A stretch of 33,815 nucleotides of DNA from Acidimicrobiales bacterium (GTDB taxonomy: Bacteria > Actinomycetota > Acidimicrobiia > Acidimicrobiales > SHLQ01), in assembly GCA_004282895.1 (NCBI GenBank), contig SHLQ01000011.1, positions 1-33,815 on the forward strand, read 5' to 3'. A program made the position numbers and the translations under genes. Below, in pieces: positions 11,145 through 19,713 of this stretch. Position 1 is the stretch's first letter; each line of letters starts with the position of its first letter. The notes under the pieces are model-generated. The model was given only the letters and a program-made list of their open reading frames with translations, had not been told where the DNA came from and searched no databases.

Positions 11145-11755
11145 ACCTCTCGTTGGGGGAATTCCAGTCACTGATCGCCAAAGCGTTTCGTGGTGCTGGC
11201 TACCCGTGGGGACTAACCGAGGAAGCCGCCTTTGCGGCGCGCCGGCTGGCCGAGGGAGGACTCCCGGTGGGCGCAATGGTGGTGCGGCTCCTGCAGTCGG
11301 TCGACGGCTCCGCCATTGCCGATCTGATGCCGGACGAACAGTGGCGCTCATCTGGTCCTGTGCTCTGCGCTGTCTGTGTCGGCACGTCGATCGCCGACGA
11401 GGCCGATTGCGAGGACCTCGAGTTGGGCCCAACGAGTGAGCCGATCTTCATTGCTCCGTTCCTGTCCGCCACGCTCGACGCCGACGACGGGGGTTACGTC
11501 ATCGACTGGGGAGAGGGCCGTTGCTACGTCACGTCAGGCGGCATTCGGGTTGAGGGTGGTTTGTCGGTCGGCCCGGTTGCGGTGATGATCAGACGTCAGG
11601 CGGCGCTGCCTTCCGAGGACGAGCGATTCGATCGTGTGGAAGTCGACGACGTCACGTTCTCGGCATTGGCCACATTCGCCCACCGGGTCTATGCGCCGGC
11701 AACCGAGGCAAGCCGCCTGGCCGGAGCTGGTGCGGGCACCACCGACAACGACTGA
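11141..11755 (+). CDS. DUF3726-like protein
   Basis: N-terminus MNLSLGEFQSLIAKAFRGAGYPWGLTEEAAFAARRLAEGG resembles DUF3726. ATGA overlap with the 559-aa gene; start revised from 11111 to 11141. Confidence 0.75.
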   Translation: MNLSLGEFQSLIAKAFRGAGYPWGLTEEAAFAARRLAEGGLPVGAMVVRLLQSVDGSAIADLMPDEQWRSSGPVLCAVCVGTSIADEADCEDLELGPTSEPIFIAPFLSATLDADDGGYVIDWGEGRCYVTSGGIRVEGGLSVGPVAVMIRRQAALPSEDERFDRVEVDDVTFSALATFAHRVYAPATEASRLAGAGAGTTDND

Positions 11756-11765
11756 CCTGAGCCAA

Positions 11766-12440
11766 TCAGTCGGTGAGGGCGCCGTACTGAGCGAAGCCGG
11801 AGTCGAGCAACGCGGACGGATCGGCGCTCCAGTCGAGTCCGGCGACTTCGCTGCGGGTGCGACGGGCGGTCACTGATCTAAGAACGTCGAACGCAGTGGC
11901 CCGCAACGTCAGCGGCGTTGACCCGGCGGCTGCCTCGTGCGTGTGGCCGTCGGTCAGGTCGACCGTCAATGCGACATCATCCTGCTCGGCGGCTCGTTCC
12001 TGTAGGAGACCGAGGTAACGCTCCGCCGCGTAGACGGTCGCGGGTGATGTTGCATCGATGGGCAATGAAAGCGCCTCCTGGATGTCGTGGGAGTGCACCA
12101 CGAGGTCACAGAGGAAGGGCTGGATGAATGGCGAGTCATCTGTTGCCACGGCGCTAAACGCCGACGCGTTGTGCTCCCATTCGTCGCACACCTCTGCGAG
12201 GCTCATGCCGGCACGGTCCTGAACCTGCCGGGCGGTTGCCTCGTCGGACCCAAGAGGAGGTGGCACCTCGGCCAACTTCTCGGCGACCAGACCGCTCACA
12301 TGGGCCATCACGTCCTTGACGGACCAGCCCGGGCAGGTGGGAACGGGCGTCGCCGCCTGCTCCGCAGTCAACGACCTAAGTGTGTCGGTGAGTTCGGATC
12401 GTTGAGCGGCGTAGAGGTCGTGCACGGTGTGTGTTGTCAT
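11766..12440 (-). CDS. Maleylpyruvate isomerase/mycothiol-dependent (DinB-like, TIGR03083-type) family protein
   Basis: ATPVPTCPGWSVKDVMAHVSGLVAEK and FLCDLVVHSHDIQEAL are typical of this family. Start revised to ATG 12440 (MTTHTVHDLY). Confidence 0.8.
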   Translation of the reverse strand: MTTHTVHDLYAAQRSELTDTLRSLTAEQAATPVPTCPGWSVKDVMAHVSGLVAEKLAEVPPPLGSDEATARQVQDRAGMSLAEVCDEWEHNASAFSAVATDDSPFIQPFLCDLVVHSHDIQEALSLPIDATSPATVYAAERYLGLLQERAAEQDDVALTVDLTDGHTHEAAAGSTPLTLRATAFDVLRSVTARRTRSEVAGLDWSADPSALLDSGFAQYGALTD

Positions 12441-12448
12441 GGCTGCGA

Positions 12449-12468
12449 GCTTGCCACACCCGGCAAGC
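12449..12468. promoter_or_regulatory. Inverted repeat GCTTGCC-N6-GGCAAGC in a divergent intergenic region
   Basis: Perfect 7-bp arms read directly; lies just upstream of the minus-strand start at 12440. Confidence 0.3.
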
Positions 12469-12514
12469 CAACCGGTTGAGATAATCTGCACCCAACGACA
12501 CTTTGGGGGTATTC

Positions 12515-13177
12515 ATGGCAGACGACGGTGCGCAGGTAACGGTCAAGGAGAACGGTCCATACCTCGTCTCCGGTTCGGTGCCCCTGCGGGTGAAAGAGCC
12601 GATCATGTCTGAACATGGCGAGCCGCTGACCTGGCAGACCGGCGACGCACTGGAGACCCGTGCAACGTACGCCCTGTGTCGCTGCGGGGATTCCGCCAAG
12701 AAGCCGTTCTGCGACGGAGCCCATGCTGCCGAAGGATTCGATGGCACCGAAACGGCGCCTACCGAATCATACGAAGAGCGGCGCAAGAGCTACCCGGGCA
12801 CCGGCATCGAAGTGTTTGATGACCGGGCCACCTGTGTCCATGCCGGGTTCTGTGGAAACCAGGTGTCCAATGTCTGGAAGATGGCTGGTGACACCGACGA
12901 CACGCAGATTCGCGCGCAGGTCATGGCAATGGTCGAAAAGTGCCCCTCCGGGGCGTTGACGTTCGAAGTTGACGGTGCTGCCGTCGAACCCAGCTTGCCA
13001 GCCGAGGTCGGGATCATCCCCGATGGCCCGATCTGGATAACGGGCGGCATTCCCATCGAACGCGCCGACGGCGCGCCGGTCGAGGTCCGAAATCGTGTGA
13101 ATCTCTGCCGCTGCGGCCACTCGGCCAACAAACCCTTCTGTGATGGCGCCCACAAAGAGGCCGGTTTCACCGGCTGA
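12515..13177 (+). CDS. CDGSH iron-sulfur protein with two CDGSH motifs flanking a ferredoxin-like/YjdI-like segment
   Basis: Two copies of the motif (CRCGDSAKKPFCDGAH, CRCGHSANKPFCDGAH). Middle segment has ATCVHAGFCGN and VEKCPSGALTF. Start taken at ATG 12515. Confidence 0.9.
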   Translation: MADDGAQVTVKENGPYLVSGSVPLRVKEPIMSEHGEPLTWQTGDALETRATYALCRCGDSAKKPFCDGAHAAEGFDGTETAPTESYEERRKSYPGTGIEVFDDRATCVHAGFCGNQVSNVWKMAGDTDDTQIRAQVMAMVEKCPSGALTFEVDGAAVEPSLPAEVGIIPDGPIWITGGIPIERADGAPVEVRNRVNLCRCGHSANKPFCDGAHKEAGFTG

Positions 13178-13212
13178 GCCAACCTGCTTCGCCCCGAGCC
13201 CCCCAGAGGGAT

Positions 13213-13857
13213 CTATGCGGCGATCAGTTCCTTGACGGTGCGGACCAGAACTGCGGCGTTCGGTGCGTACCCGTCCGCGCCGATCTCGTCGGCGTGCTCC
13301 TGGGTTACCGGAGCACCACCAACCAGGATTTTCGTGCCGTCCCGCACGCCAGCTTCGATGAGGGCGTCGATGGTCGTCTTGAGCTCGGGCATGGTCGTGG
13401 TCAGAAAGGCGCTCAATCCGACCGCGTCGGGTTTGTGTTCCGAGATCGCAGCGACGAACTCTTCCGGCGGGACATTGATGCCGAGATCGATCACCTTGAA
13501 ACCGTTGCCTTCAAGCATCACGTTGCAGAGGTTCTTGCCAATGTCGTGAATGTCACCGGCGATGGTCCCCATCACGAACGTCCCAGCGTGGGCGGCGGTT
13601 TCATCCGCGAGATGAGGACGCACAAGATCCATGCCTGCTTGCATGGCCCGCCCGGCGACGAGCATCTCGGGCAGGAAGATTTCGCCCGTTTCGAAGAGGG
13701 ATCCAACCTCCTCCAGCGCCGGAATCATCGAGTCGAACAACATCGTCATCGGTGCGACACCCGACTCGAGTCCGCTCTTCACCTGGGTCACGGCCGTGTC
13801 CCGGTCGCCGCGCACGACCGCGTCGTACAGGACATCGAGTAGTTCTTCGTTGGACAT
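13213..13857 (-). CDS. B12-binding corrinoid protein (MtbC/MttC/MtgC-like)
   Basis: Cobalamin-binding signature GDIHDIGKN (DxHxxG), then SAFLTTTMPELKTTIDAL and GGAPVTQEHADEIGADGYAPNA. Strong SD (GGAGGTAAAC) upstream of ATG. Confidence 0.93.
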   Translation of the reverse strand: MSNEELLDVLYDAVVRGDRDTAVTQVKSGLESGVAPMTMLFDSMIPALEEVGSLFETGEIFLPEMLVAGRAMQAGMDLVRPHLADETAAHAGTFVMGTIAGDIHDIGKNLCNVMLEGNGFKVIDLGINVPPEEFVAAISEHKPDAVGLSAFLTTTMPELKTTIDALIEAGVRDGTKILVGGAPVTQEHADEIGADGYAPNAAVLVRTVKELIAA

Positions 13858-13862
13858 TGGGT

Positions 13863-15026
13863 TTACCTCCGGGCCGCCTCGCGGCCGTATTCCTCCACTG
13901 CATCGACCAAAGCCAGCACGTTCTCTGCTGGCACGTCATTCATGATCGTGTGAACTGACGAGACCATGTAGCCGCCGGTTGGTCCGAGTATGTCGATCAC
14001 GCGTCGCACCTCCGCCCGGACCTCGTCTGGAGTGCCGTGAGGCAGGATCCGCTGGGTGTCGATCGCGCCGCAGAAGACGATCTTCGAACCATAGCGACTT
14101 GCGAGTTCCTCGATGTTCGACATCTTGCCGGCCGAGGTCTGGATCGGGTTCAGAATGTCGATGCCCATATCCACGAAATCGTCAATGAGGGGGAACACAT
14201 CGCCGTCCGTGTGGAAGAACAGTTTCGCGTCCGTCCTGGCCTTGATGAAGTCGACCCAGTCGGCGTGAATCGGCTTGAGCACCTGGCGGTACATATCGGG
14301 TGACATCAGCAGGCTCTCCTGGGTGCCGAGGTCGTCGCCAATCTTGATGATGTCGACATTGGGTCCAAGCGCCGCAAGGAACGGCCCCATCAGTGCCTTG
14401 CACATCTCCTGCAGCTTCCACAACAAGGCCTCAGCGAAGTCTGGATAGATCACCATGTTCATGAGGAACGTGTCCATACCCTGCATGGCGAATGCGCGCT
14501 CGAGCGGAAACAGCAGCCAGGGTGTCGCCATGATCGCGTATTGGCCGTCATCGGCGAGCTGCTTGGCCTGCTCGGCCACATGGGCGATGCGGGTGGGGTC
14601 GGTCATGTCCGGCCACTCGTGGGCCTCGATCTCCTCGACGGTCGTAGCGGACGCGAGCGGGTGCACCATGGGAAACCAGTCGCCCGGTTTGATCTCACGT
14701 GCGCCGGATCCCCAGGAGTCGACGTAGTCGCTGTGGGGTTCGCGGCCTCGATTGCGGCCGAGCACCGTGGCCGGCTCAAGGTCAAGCACACCACGAACGT
14801 CCGAGTGAAGTCGCAGCATGGTTTCCTCATCGATCGCGGCCGTGCCGAGCTCGGGCCAGTCGTAGAGGTAGTCATCAGGCGCATCGATGCCGAGCAACAC
14901 TTTGAGCTTCTGGTAGGTCGCCATCTTGATGCCGGTCGCGTTGCTCGTACCGAGCACGATGGGCGGGCGATCGGGGACCTCATGGTTGATCGCCATGAGA
15001 ACCCGGTCCCGTGGGGTGATATCCAT
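13863..15026 (-). CDS. Uroporphyrinogen decarboxylase (UroD)-family methyltransferase-like protein
   Basis: MDITPRDRVLMAINHEVPDRPPIV, FFHTDGDVFPLIDDFVDMGIDILNPIQTSAGKM, FCGAIDTQRILPHGTPDEVRAEVRRVID. Start revised to ATG 15026, overlapping the upstream stop by 1 nt (TGATG). Confidence 0.9.
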   Translation of the reverse strand: MDITPRDRVLMAINHEVPDRPPIVLGTSNATGIKMATYQKLKVLLGIDAPDDYLYDWPELGTAAIDEETMLRLHSDVRGVLDLEPATVLGRNRGREPHSDYVDSWGSGAREIKPGDWFPMVHPLASATTVEEIEAHEWPDMTDPTRIAHVAEQAKQLADDGQYAIMATPWLLFPLERAFAMQGMDTFLMNMVIYPDFAEALLWKLQEMCKALMGPFLAALGPNVDIIKIGDDLGTQESLLMSPDMYRQVLKPIHADWVDFIKARTDAKLFFHTDGDVFPLIDDFVDMGIDILNPIQTSAGKMSNIEELASRYGSKIVFCGAIDTQRILPHGTPDEVRAEVRRVIDILGPTGGYMVSSVHTIMNDVPAENVLALVDAVEEYGREAARR

Positions 15027-16573
15027 CAGCTCTGCTCGGCCGCCGCGAAGGCGCTGGGGAATCGGGCCAAAAACGCGATGACCAGTCGGAGCTCGCGTTT
15101 GTCGACACATTCGCCGATCTTGTGCGTGTTCTGCTCGATGCCGGGGCCGAATCCGAACATCGCCGGATGTTTGAAGCCGCTCTCTGATATCCACGCCTTT
15201 GAGTCAGGCACAGCGATCGAGGCGTTGTCCTCCGGAATCGGGAATCCGACGCCGTCGGTGGAGAAGATCCAGCGATCGACGCGGGCTTCCTTTCGTAGGC
15301 CGCCGTCTTCTCGAGGCGATGGATCCACGTTGGGGGCAACAACGGCTTCGTAGACCTCGGACGCGGTGGTGATGGCGGCGTGATCCTCAGGTGTGGTCCA
15401 GCCCATGTAGATCTGCTCGTTGCCGAGGGAATACCCGTTCCAGGTCGTGCGCTCATAGACGGGCACGGCGATGTCGACCGTGAGACCGGCGTCGCGCGCA
15501 GCGGACACCGCGTCGAGACGCTCGACATCGGCCAACGCAGCCGCAGGAAGCTCGCCTGCCGTCAGTCTGCGATCAAAGCGGAAGGTGAATCGATCGGGCA
15601 CGGCGCAATCGCTGGGCGTCTCGAGTTGCGACCACGACGCCGTTCGCGTGCCGTGACCGAGGAACGGGTCGTCGAGGAAGCCGTCGCGGGCGTCGTAGCG
15701 CTGTGCTGCCTCGGCGATGATTGCGCCACCGAACTCGAGTGGATTCAGTCCTTCCCACGGCATCGAGCCATGGCATGAGCGGCCCGTCACGGTGACTTCG
15801 ATCTGCATGCGGCCCCGTTGCCCTCGGTAGATGCCGAGAGCACCCTTGTGGGCGTCGCCGGTGCCTTCCGTGAGGATGACCACGTCCGGCACAAGGTCGG
15901 GCGTAGCTCCTGGGAGCACCTCCTTCATCAGATACATGGGACCGCCCCCGTCGTTGTCCTCCTCGCACACGGAGCCGTAGGCCCGGATGACGACACCTTT
16001 GAGCGCTCCCTCGGGCGCAAGTTCGAGCGCGATCTTTGTGGCCAGAATCTGCGAAATGACGCCGCTGAGCTGGTCGGCGGAACCCCGGCCGAAGATCAGG
16101 TTGTCCCACTCGTCGTCGGGCGGGACATGACCCAACTCGCTGCGCAGGAAGTCCCGATCCACGGCGTCGATGTCCACGAGGCCGTCATAGGCGTCGATTC
16201 CCCCGAGCTTCTCCCGCCAGGCGCCACGCAGGGCTTGCACCGTGTCCGTGTGACCGTCGAAGTAAACGACCTTCTTGTCATCGGGATGGATGCCATCCTC
16301 GGGGTCGGTGACGAACCAGACGAGGTTGCCGTAGTCGTCGAACCAGACATCCTCAGGAAAGCGCACCGCACCGATATCTACGATCGATTGCTTCAGGAAC
16401 TCGAGTCGGGGTTGTTCGTGGTTGCTCAGTCCCGATTCCGGGTCACCGCCCGCGTCGGCATCGCGGTCCACGTAGTCCGCGGGGATGCGGATCGCCTCAC
16501 GCAGGATTTCACTGGCGAGATCGAGATACAGCGCACTCAGTTCCGCGACCCGAGTGTCCAGATTGGCGGTCAT
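15026..16573 (-). CDS. M20 family metallohydrolase (YgeY-like)
   Basis: VVYFDGHTDTV, FGRGSADQLSGVISQIL, VCEEDNDGGG and the C-terminal GPGIEQNTHKIGECV indicate an intact M20 metal site. Confidence 0.85.
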   Translation of the reverse strand: MTANLDTRVAELSALYLDLASEILREAIRIPADYVDRDADAGGDPESGLSNHEQPRLEFLKQSIVDIGAVRFPEDVWFDDYGNLVWFVTDPEDGIHPDDKKVVYFDGHTDTVQALRGAWREKLGGIDAYDGLVDIDAVDRDFLRSELGHVPPDDEWDNLIFGRGSADQLSGVISQILATKIALELAPEGALKGVVIRAYGSVCEEDNDGGGPMYLMKEVLPGATPDLVPDVVILTEGTGDAHKGALGIYRGQRGRMQIEVTVTGRSCHGSMPWEGLNPLEFGGAIIAEAAQRYDARDGFLDDPFLGHGTRTASWSQLETPSDCAVPDRFTFRFDRRLTAGELPAAALADVERLDAVSAARDAGLTVDIAVPVYERTTWNGYSLGNEQIYMGWTTPEDHAAITTASEVYEAVVAPNVDPSPREDGGLRKEARVDRWIFSTDGVGFPIPEDNASIAVPDSKAWISESGFKHPAMFGFGPGIEQNTHKIGECVDKRELRLVIAFLARFPSAFAAAEQS

Positions 16574-17673
16574 TGGTTTCCTTCCTCAAGAGACGTCAAT
16601 ACGGCATCCAACTCCGGAACCTTGGCCCCGGCGAGAAGCGCCATTACGACGTACATCTTCCAGTTGGCCTCACGGGCCACGTTCACCTTGTGTTGCTCCA
16701 TCACGCCGGCGCTGACTTCGGCGCCGATGTCTGCGGGCAAGCAGTGCATGTACAACGCGTCTCCCTCACGAGTCGTCGCCATTCGTCGCTCGTCGCAGAT
16801 CCAATCTGTGAACTGGGCGTTGCGTTCCAGTGCTCGACCCTCGATTGCGGCGAGCTCGTCCTTGTCGCCAGAAGCGTTGGCATCGACCCGGTCCACCATG
16901 AGGTCGTAGGCGCCCCAACTCTTGGGATAGACGACGTCGGCGTCGGCAAAAGCTTCATCCATGGAGTCGACGACACGGAACGATCCTCCGCCCGCGGTGT
17001 TGCTCTCGGCGGCAGCCATTGTGGCGTCGGTGAGCTGGTAGCCAGGCGGGTGGGCGAGGGTCACGTTGGCCCCGAAACGGGTGAGCAACGTAACGAGCCC
17101 TTGCGGAACCGACAGTGGCTTGGCGTAGGAAGGGGAGTAGGCCCAGCTCACCGTGATGTTCCGATCGGCGAGGTCGTCGAAGTTGTCTTCGAGCCAGAGG
17201 AGATCGGCCATCGTCTGGGTGGGGTGGTCCACATCACACTGCAGGTTCACGATCGGAACCTTGCGGCTGTCATCCGTGGCGGCGAGGTAGTCGTCGATGC
17301 CGGTCTTGATGTCACGGATGAACGTATTGCCCTCCCCGAGGATGAGGTCGTGGCGGATGCCCATCGCGTGTGCGTTCATCCCGAGCATGGCGCCGGTCTC
17401 GATCGCCGTCTCTCCATGGGAAACCTGGGTTGATGATCCGTCGACGATCACGGGCTGCATACCGAGCCGAGCCGCCGCGCCTCCCCATGCGCTCTTGGTG
17501 CGGGTCGATTGGTCGAAGAACACGGCCCAGGCGAGCTCGTTCGGACACAACGGGGTCTTGATGCCCTGTCGATCGAGCGCTGCCAACCTTCGGGCAACGG
17601 TTCGAACTGCATGCAACTTGTCGATCGACCACTCCTGGGTGGTCAGCAGACTCTCACCGAGGTAGCTGGTCAT
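16570..17673 (-). CDS. Aspartate/ornithine carbamoyltransferase family protein (YgeW-like, knotted)
   Basis: FDQSTRTKSAWGGAAARLG (carbamoyl-phosphate loop), SWAYSPSYAKPLSVPQG, MHCLPADIGAEVS. Start revised to ATG 17673; ATGA overlap with M20 gene. Confidence 0.87.
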   Translation of the reverse strand: MTSYLGESLLTTQEWSIDKLHAVRTVARRLAALDRQGIKTPLCPNELAWAVFFDQSTRTKSAWGGAAARLGMQPVIVDGSSTQVSHGETAIETGAMLGMNAHAMGIRHDLILGEGNTFIRDIKTGIDDYLAATDDSRKVPIVNLQCDVDHPTQTMADLLWLEDNFDDLADRNITVSWAYSPSYAKPLSVPQGLVTLLTRFGANVTLAHPPGYQLTDATMAAAESNTAGGGSFRVVDSMDEAFADADVVYPKSWGAYDLMVDRVDANASGDKDELAAIEGRALERNAQFTDWICDERRMATTREGDALYMHCLPADIGAEVSAGVMEQHKVNVAREANWKMYVVMALLAGAKVPELDAVLTSLEEGNQ

Positions 17674-18619
17674 TGTCCCTCCTGATGTGGGTGCCGGCGG
17701 CTCCATCCACCGCGGTCACGAGATCGGCCGGGCTGCAGATGATCATTTCGCCATCTATCTCGTCGAGGTAGCTGATGGCAGCCTCGACTTTGGGTCCCAT
17801 ACTTCCGGCGGCGAAATGGCCGGCAGCGGCCAGCGTGGATGCCTCGGCCCTGGTTAGCTCGGGCCGCGGCGTGGGCGAATCGGAGTAGAAGTCCTCGTAG
17901 ACGTAGTCCACGCTGGTTGTGATGATCAGCTTCGGCGAGCCAAGTTTCACGGCCAAGACCATGCTGACCCGGTCCTTGTCGATGACCGCTTCGTGACCCA
18001 GGATCTGGCCATCGTCGGTTTTGCTCACGGGGATACCTCCGCCACCGCAGCAGATCACCGTGATGCCGAGGTCGCACAGCTTCTGGATTGTGGACATCTG
18101 AACAATGCGGACTGGCTGGGGGGAAGGCACGACTCGTCGAGCGCCGCGTCGCGGATCCTTCATCAGCTGCCACCCGTGCTCGGCAGCCAGCGCTTCGGCC
18201 TCGTCGAGGTCGTAGAACCGGCCGATCGGCTTGTTGGGGGACTCGAATGCCGGATCGTTGGGATCAACCTCCACCTCGGTCACGATCGTCACGACGTCGG
18301 TGTTGTTACCCCGTTGACGAAGTTCAGCCCGCAGCGCTCGTTCGATCATGTATCCCATCGCCCCTTGGCTGTCGGCGACGAGCGAATCGAGGGGAACCTC
18401 GGGAACGGTCCCGGCCGCAAGTTCGGAACGTAGTTGCATGAAGCCAATCTGCGGGCCGTTGCCATGGGTCAGGACGAGGTGTTCGCCCCGTTCAATGAGA
18501 TCGGCGACCGGCTTCATCGCCTCGCGGGTTACCGCGAACTGGTTGGCAACCGTCGGAGGGAGATCGGGCTCCAGCAAAGAGTGTCCGCCGATCGCGATGA
18601 CGGTAGGAGGTGCTGCCAC
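17654..18619 (-). CDS. arcC: Carbamate kinase
   Basis: VIAIGGHSLLEP, LVLTHGNGPQIGFMQLRSELA, VICCGGGGIPV, AVIDKDRVSMVLAVKL, HFAAGSMGPKVEAAISYLD. GTG start; 20-bp overlap with the downstream gene. Confidence 0.93.
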   Translation of the reverse strand: MAAPPTVIAIGGHSLLEPDLPPTVANQFAVTREAMKPVADLIERGEHLVLTHGNGPQIGFMQLRSELAAGTVPEVPLDSLVADSQGAMGYMIERALRAELRQRGNNTDVVTIVTEVEVDPNDPAFESPNKPIGRFYDLDEAEALAAEHGWQLMKDPRRGARRVVPSPQPVRIVQMSTIQKLCDLGITVICCGGGGIPVSKTDDGQILGHEAVIDKDRVSMVLAVKLGSPKLIITTSVDYVYEDFYSDSPTPRPELTRAEASTLAAAGHFAAGSMGPKVEAAISYLDEIDGEMIICSPADLVTAVDGAAGTHIRRDNDQLPR

Positions 18620-18731
18620 TCACTCATCGTCTCCAAACTGCCGATTGCACAGAAGGGCACTAAGTCCCACCCCGGAAGCGGCGACGAAATTAGCCTGAAG
18701 TCCGGTCCTGGGTGCAGGTGAAGGAGACAAC

Positions 18732-19685
18732 ATGGCTGGTGGTCTGGTTGGACTACTCGATGATGTGGCGGCGCTGGCGAAGCTTGCCGCGGCGTCGATC
18801 GACGATGTCGGCGCGGCTGCTGGCAGGGCGAGTGCGAAGGCTGCTGGTGTAGTGGTCGACGACACCGCGGTGACTCCGGCGTACGTGCACGGGCTCGCAG
18901 CTGATCGGGAACTCCCGATCATCAAACGAATCGCGACCGGTTCGCTCAAGAACAAACTGTTCTTCATCCTTCCAGTGGCGCTGATCCTGAGCGAGGTCGC
19001 GCCGGTTCTGGTCGAGATCATTCTGATGTTCGGCGGAACGTTCCTCTGCTACGAGGGGGCACACAAGATCATTCACAAGATCAAAGGTGATGATCACGAC
19101 CATGATGTGCCCGTGGCCATGCAGGGCCCGGAGGCCGAAGCGAAGACCGTCTCCGGCGCGATCCGCACGGACTTCATCCTTTCGGCGGAGATCATGGTGA
19201 TCTCGCTCAAGGAAGTGCTCGACGAGGGTGTCGTCTCGCGAGGTGTCATCCTTGTGGTCGTTGCGCTCATGATCACCGCGGTCGTGTACGGCGTGGTCGC
19301 CCTGATCGTGAAGATGGATGACATCGGACTGTCATTGGCCGAACGCGAATCGGAAACATCACAGAAGTTCGGCCGCATGCTGGTGAACGGCATGCCGAAG
19401 CTACTGACGCTGCTCACCGTCGTCGGCACCGCTGCGATGTTGTGGGTGGGTGGACACATCCTGATCGTCGGTGCGCACGAGCTCGGCTGGGACTGGCCCT
19501 ACGACGTCGTGCACGACCTTGAGGAGTCGGTCAAGGATGTGGGAGGAATCGGAGGCGTGCTGGGCTGGTTGATCAACACGGCGATCTCTGCGGTTGTTGG
19601 CCTGGCGTGGGGAGCGATCGTCGCAACGGTCATGGATCGCGTGAAGGCCGGGTCGGGCGAAGAAACACACGCTGCTGCCCACTGA
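18732..19685 (+). CDS. DUF808 family membrane protein (YedI-like)
   Basis: MAGGLVGLLDDVAALAKLAAASIDDVGAAAGRA and LMFGGTFLCYEGAHKI are typical of DUF808; several hydrophobic helices; AAGGAG SD upstream. Confidence 0.9.
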   Translation: MAGGLVGLLDDVAALAKLAAASIDDVGAAAGRASAKAAGVVVDDTAVTPAYVHGLAADRELPIIKRIATGSLKNKLFFILPVALILSEVAPVLVEIILMFGGTFLCYEGAHKIIHKIKGDDHDHDVPVAMQGPEAEAKTVSGAIRTDFILSAEIMVISLKEVLDEGVVSRGVILVVVALMITAVVYGVVALIVKMDDIGLSLAERESETSQKFGRMLVNGMPKLLTLLTVVGTAAMLWVGGHILIVGAHELGWDWPYDVVHDLEESVKDVGGIGGVLGWLINTAISAVVGLAWGAIVATVMDRVKAGSGEETHAAAH

Positions 19686-19713
19686 TGTGCCGCACTTCAT
19701 AGGCCATCCTCTC

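Noticed and set aside
12660-13182. Repeated CDGSH coding segments as a DNA direct repeat or recombination site
   Set aside because: Similarity is explained by the conserved protein motif; the nucleotide copies differ at many positions.
13178-13212. Terminator between the convergent CDGSH and corrinoid genes
   Set aside because: The 35-bp gap is C-rich but shows no convincing stem-loop.
15027-15194. 56-aa N-terminal extension of the UroD-like ORF
   Set aside because: Overlaps the M20 C-terminus out of frame; the family N-terminus MDITPRDRVLMAINHE starts at 15026.
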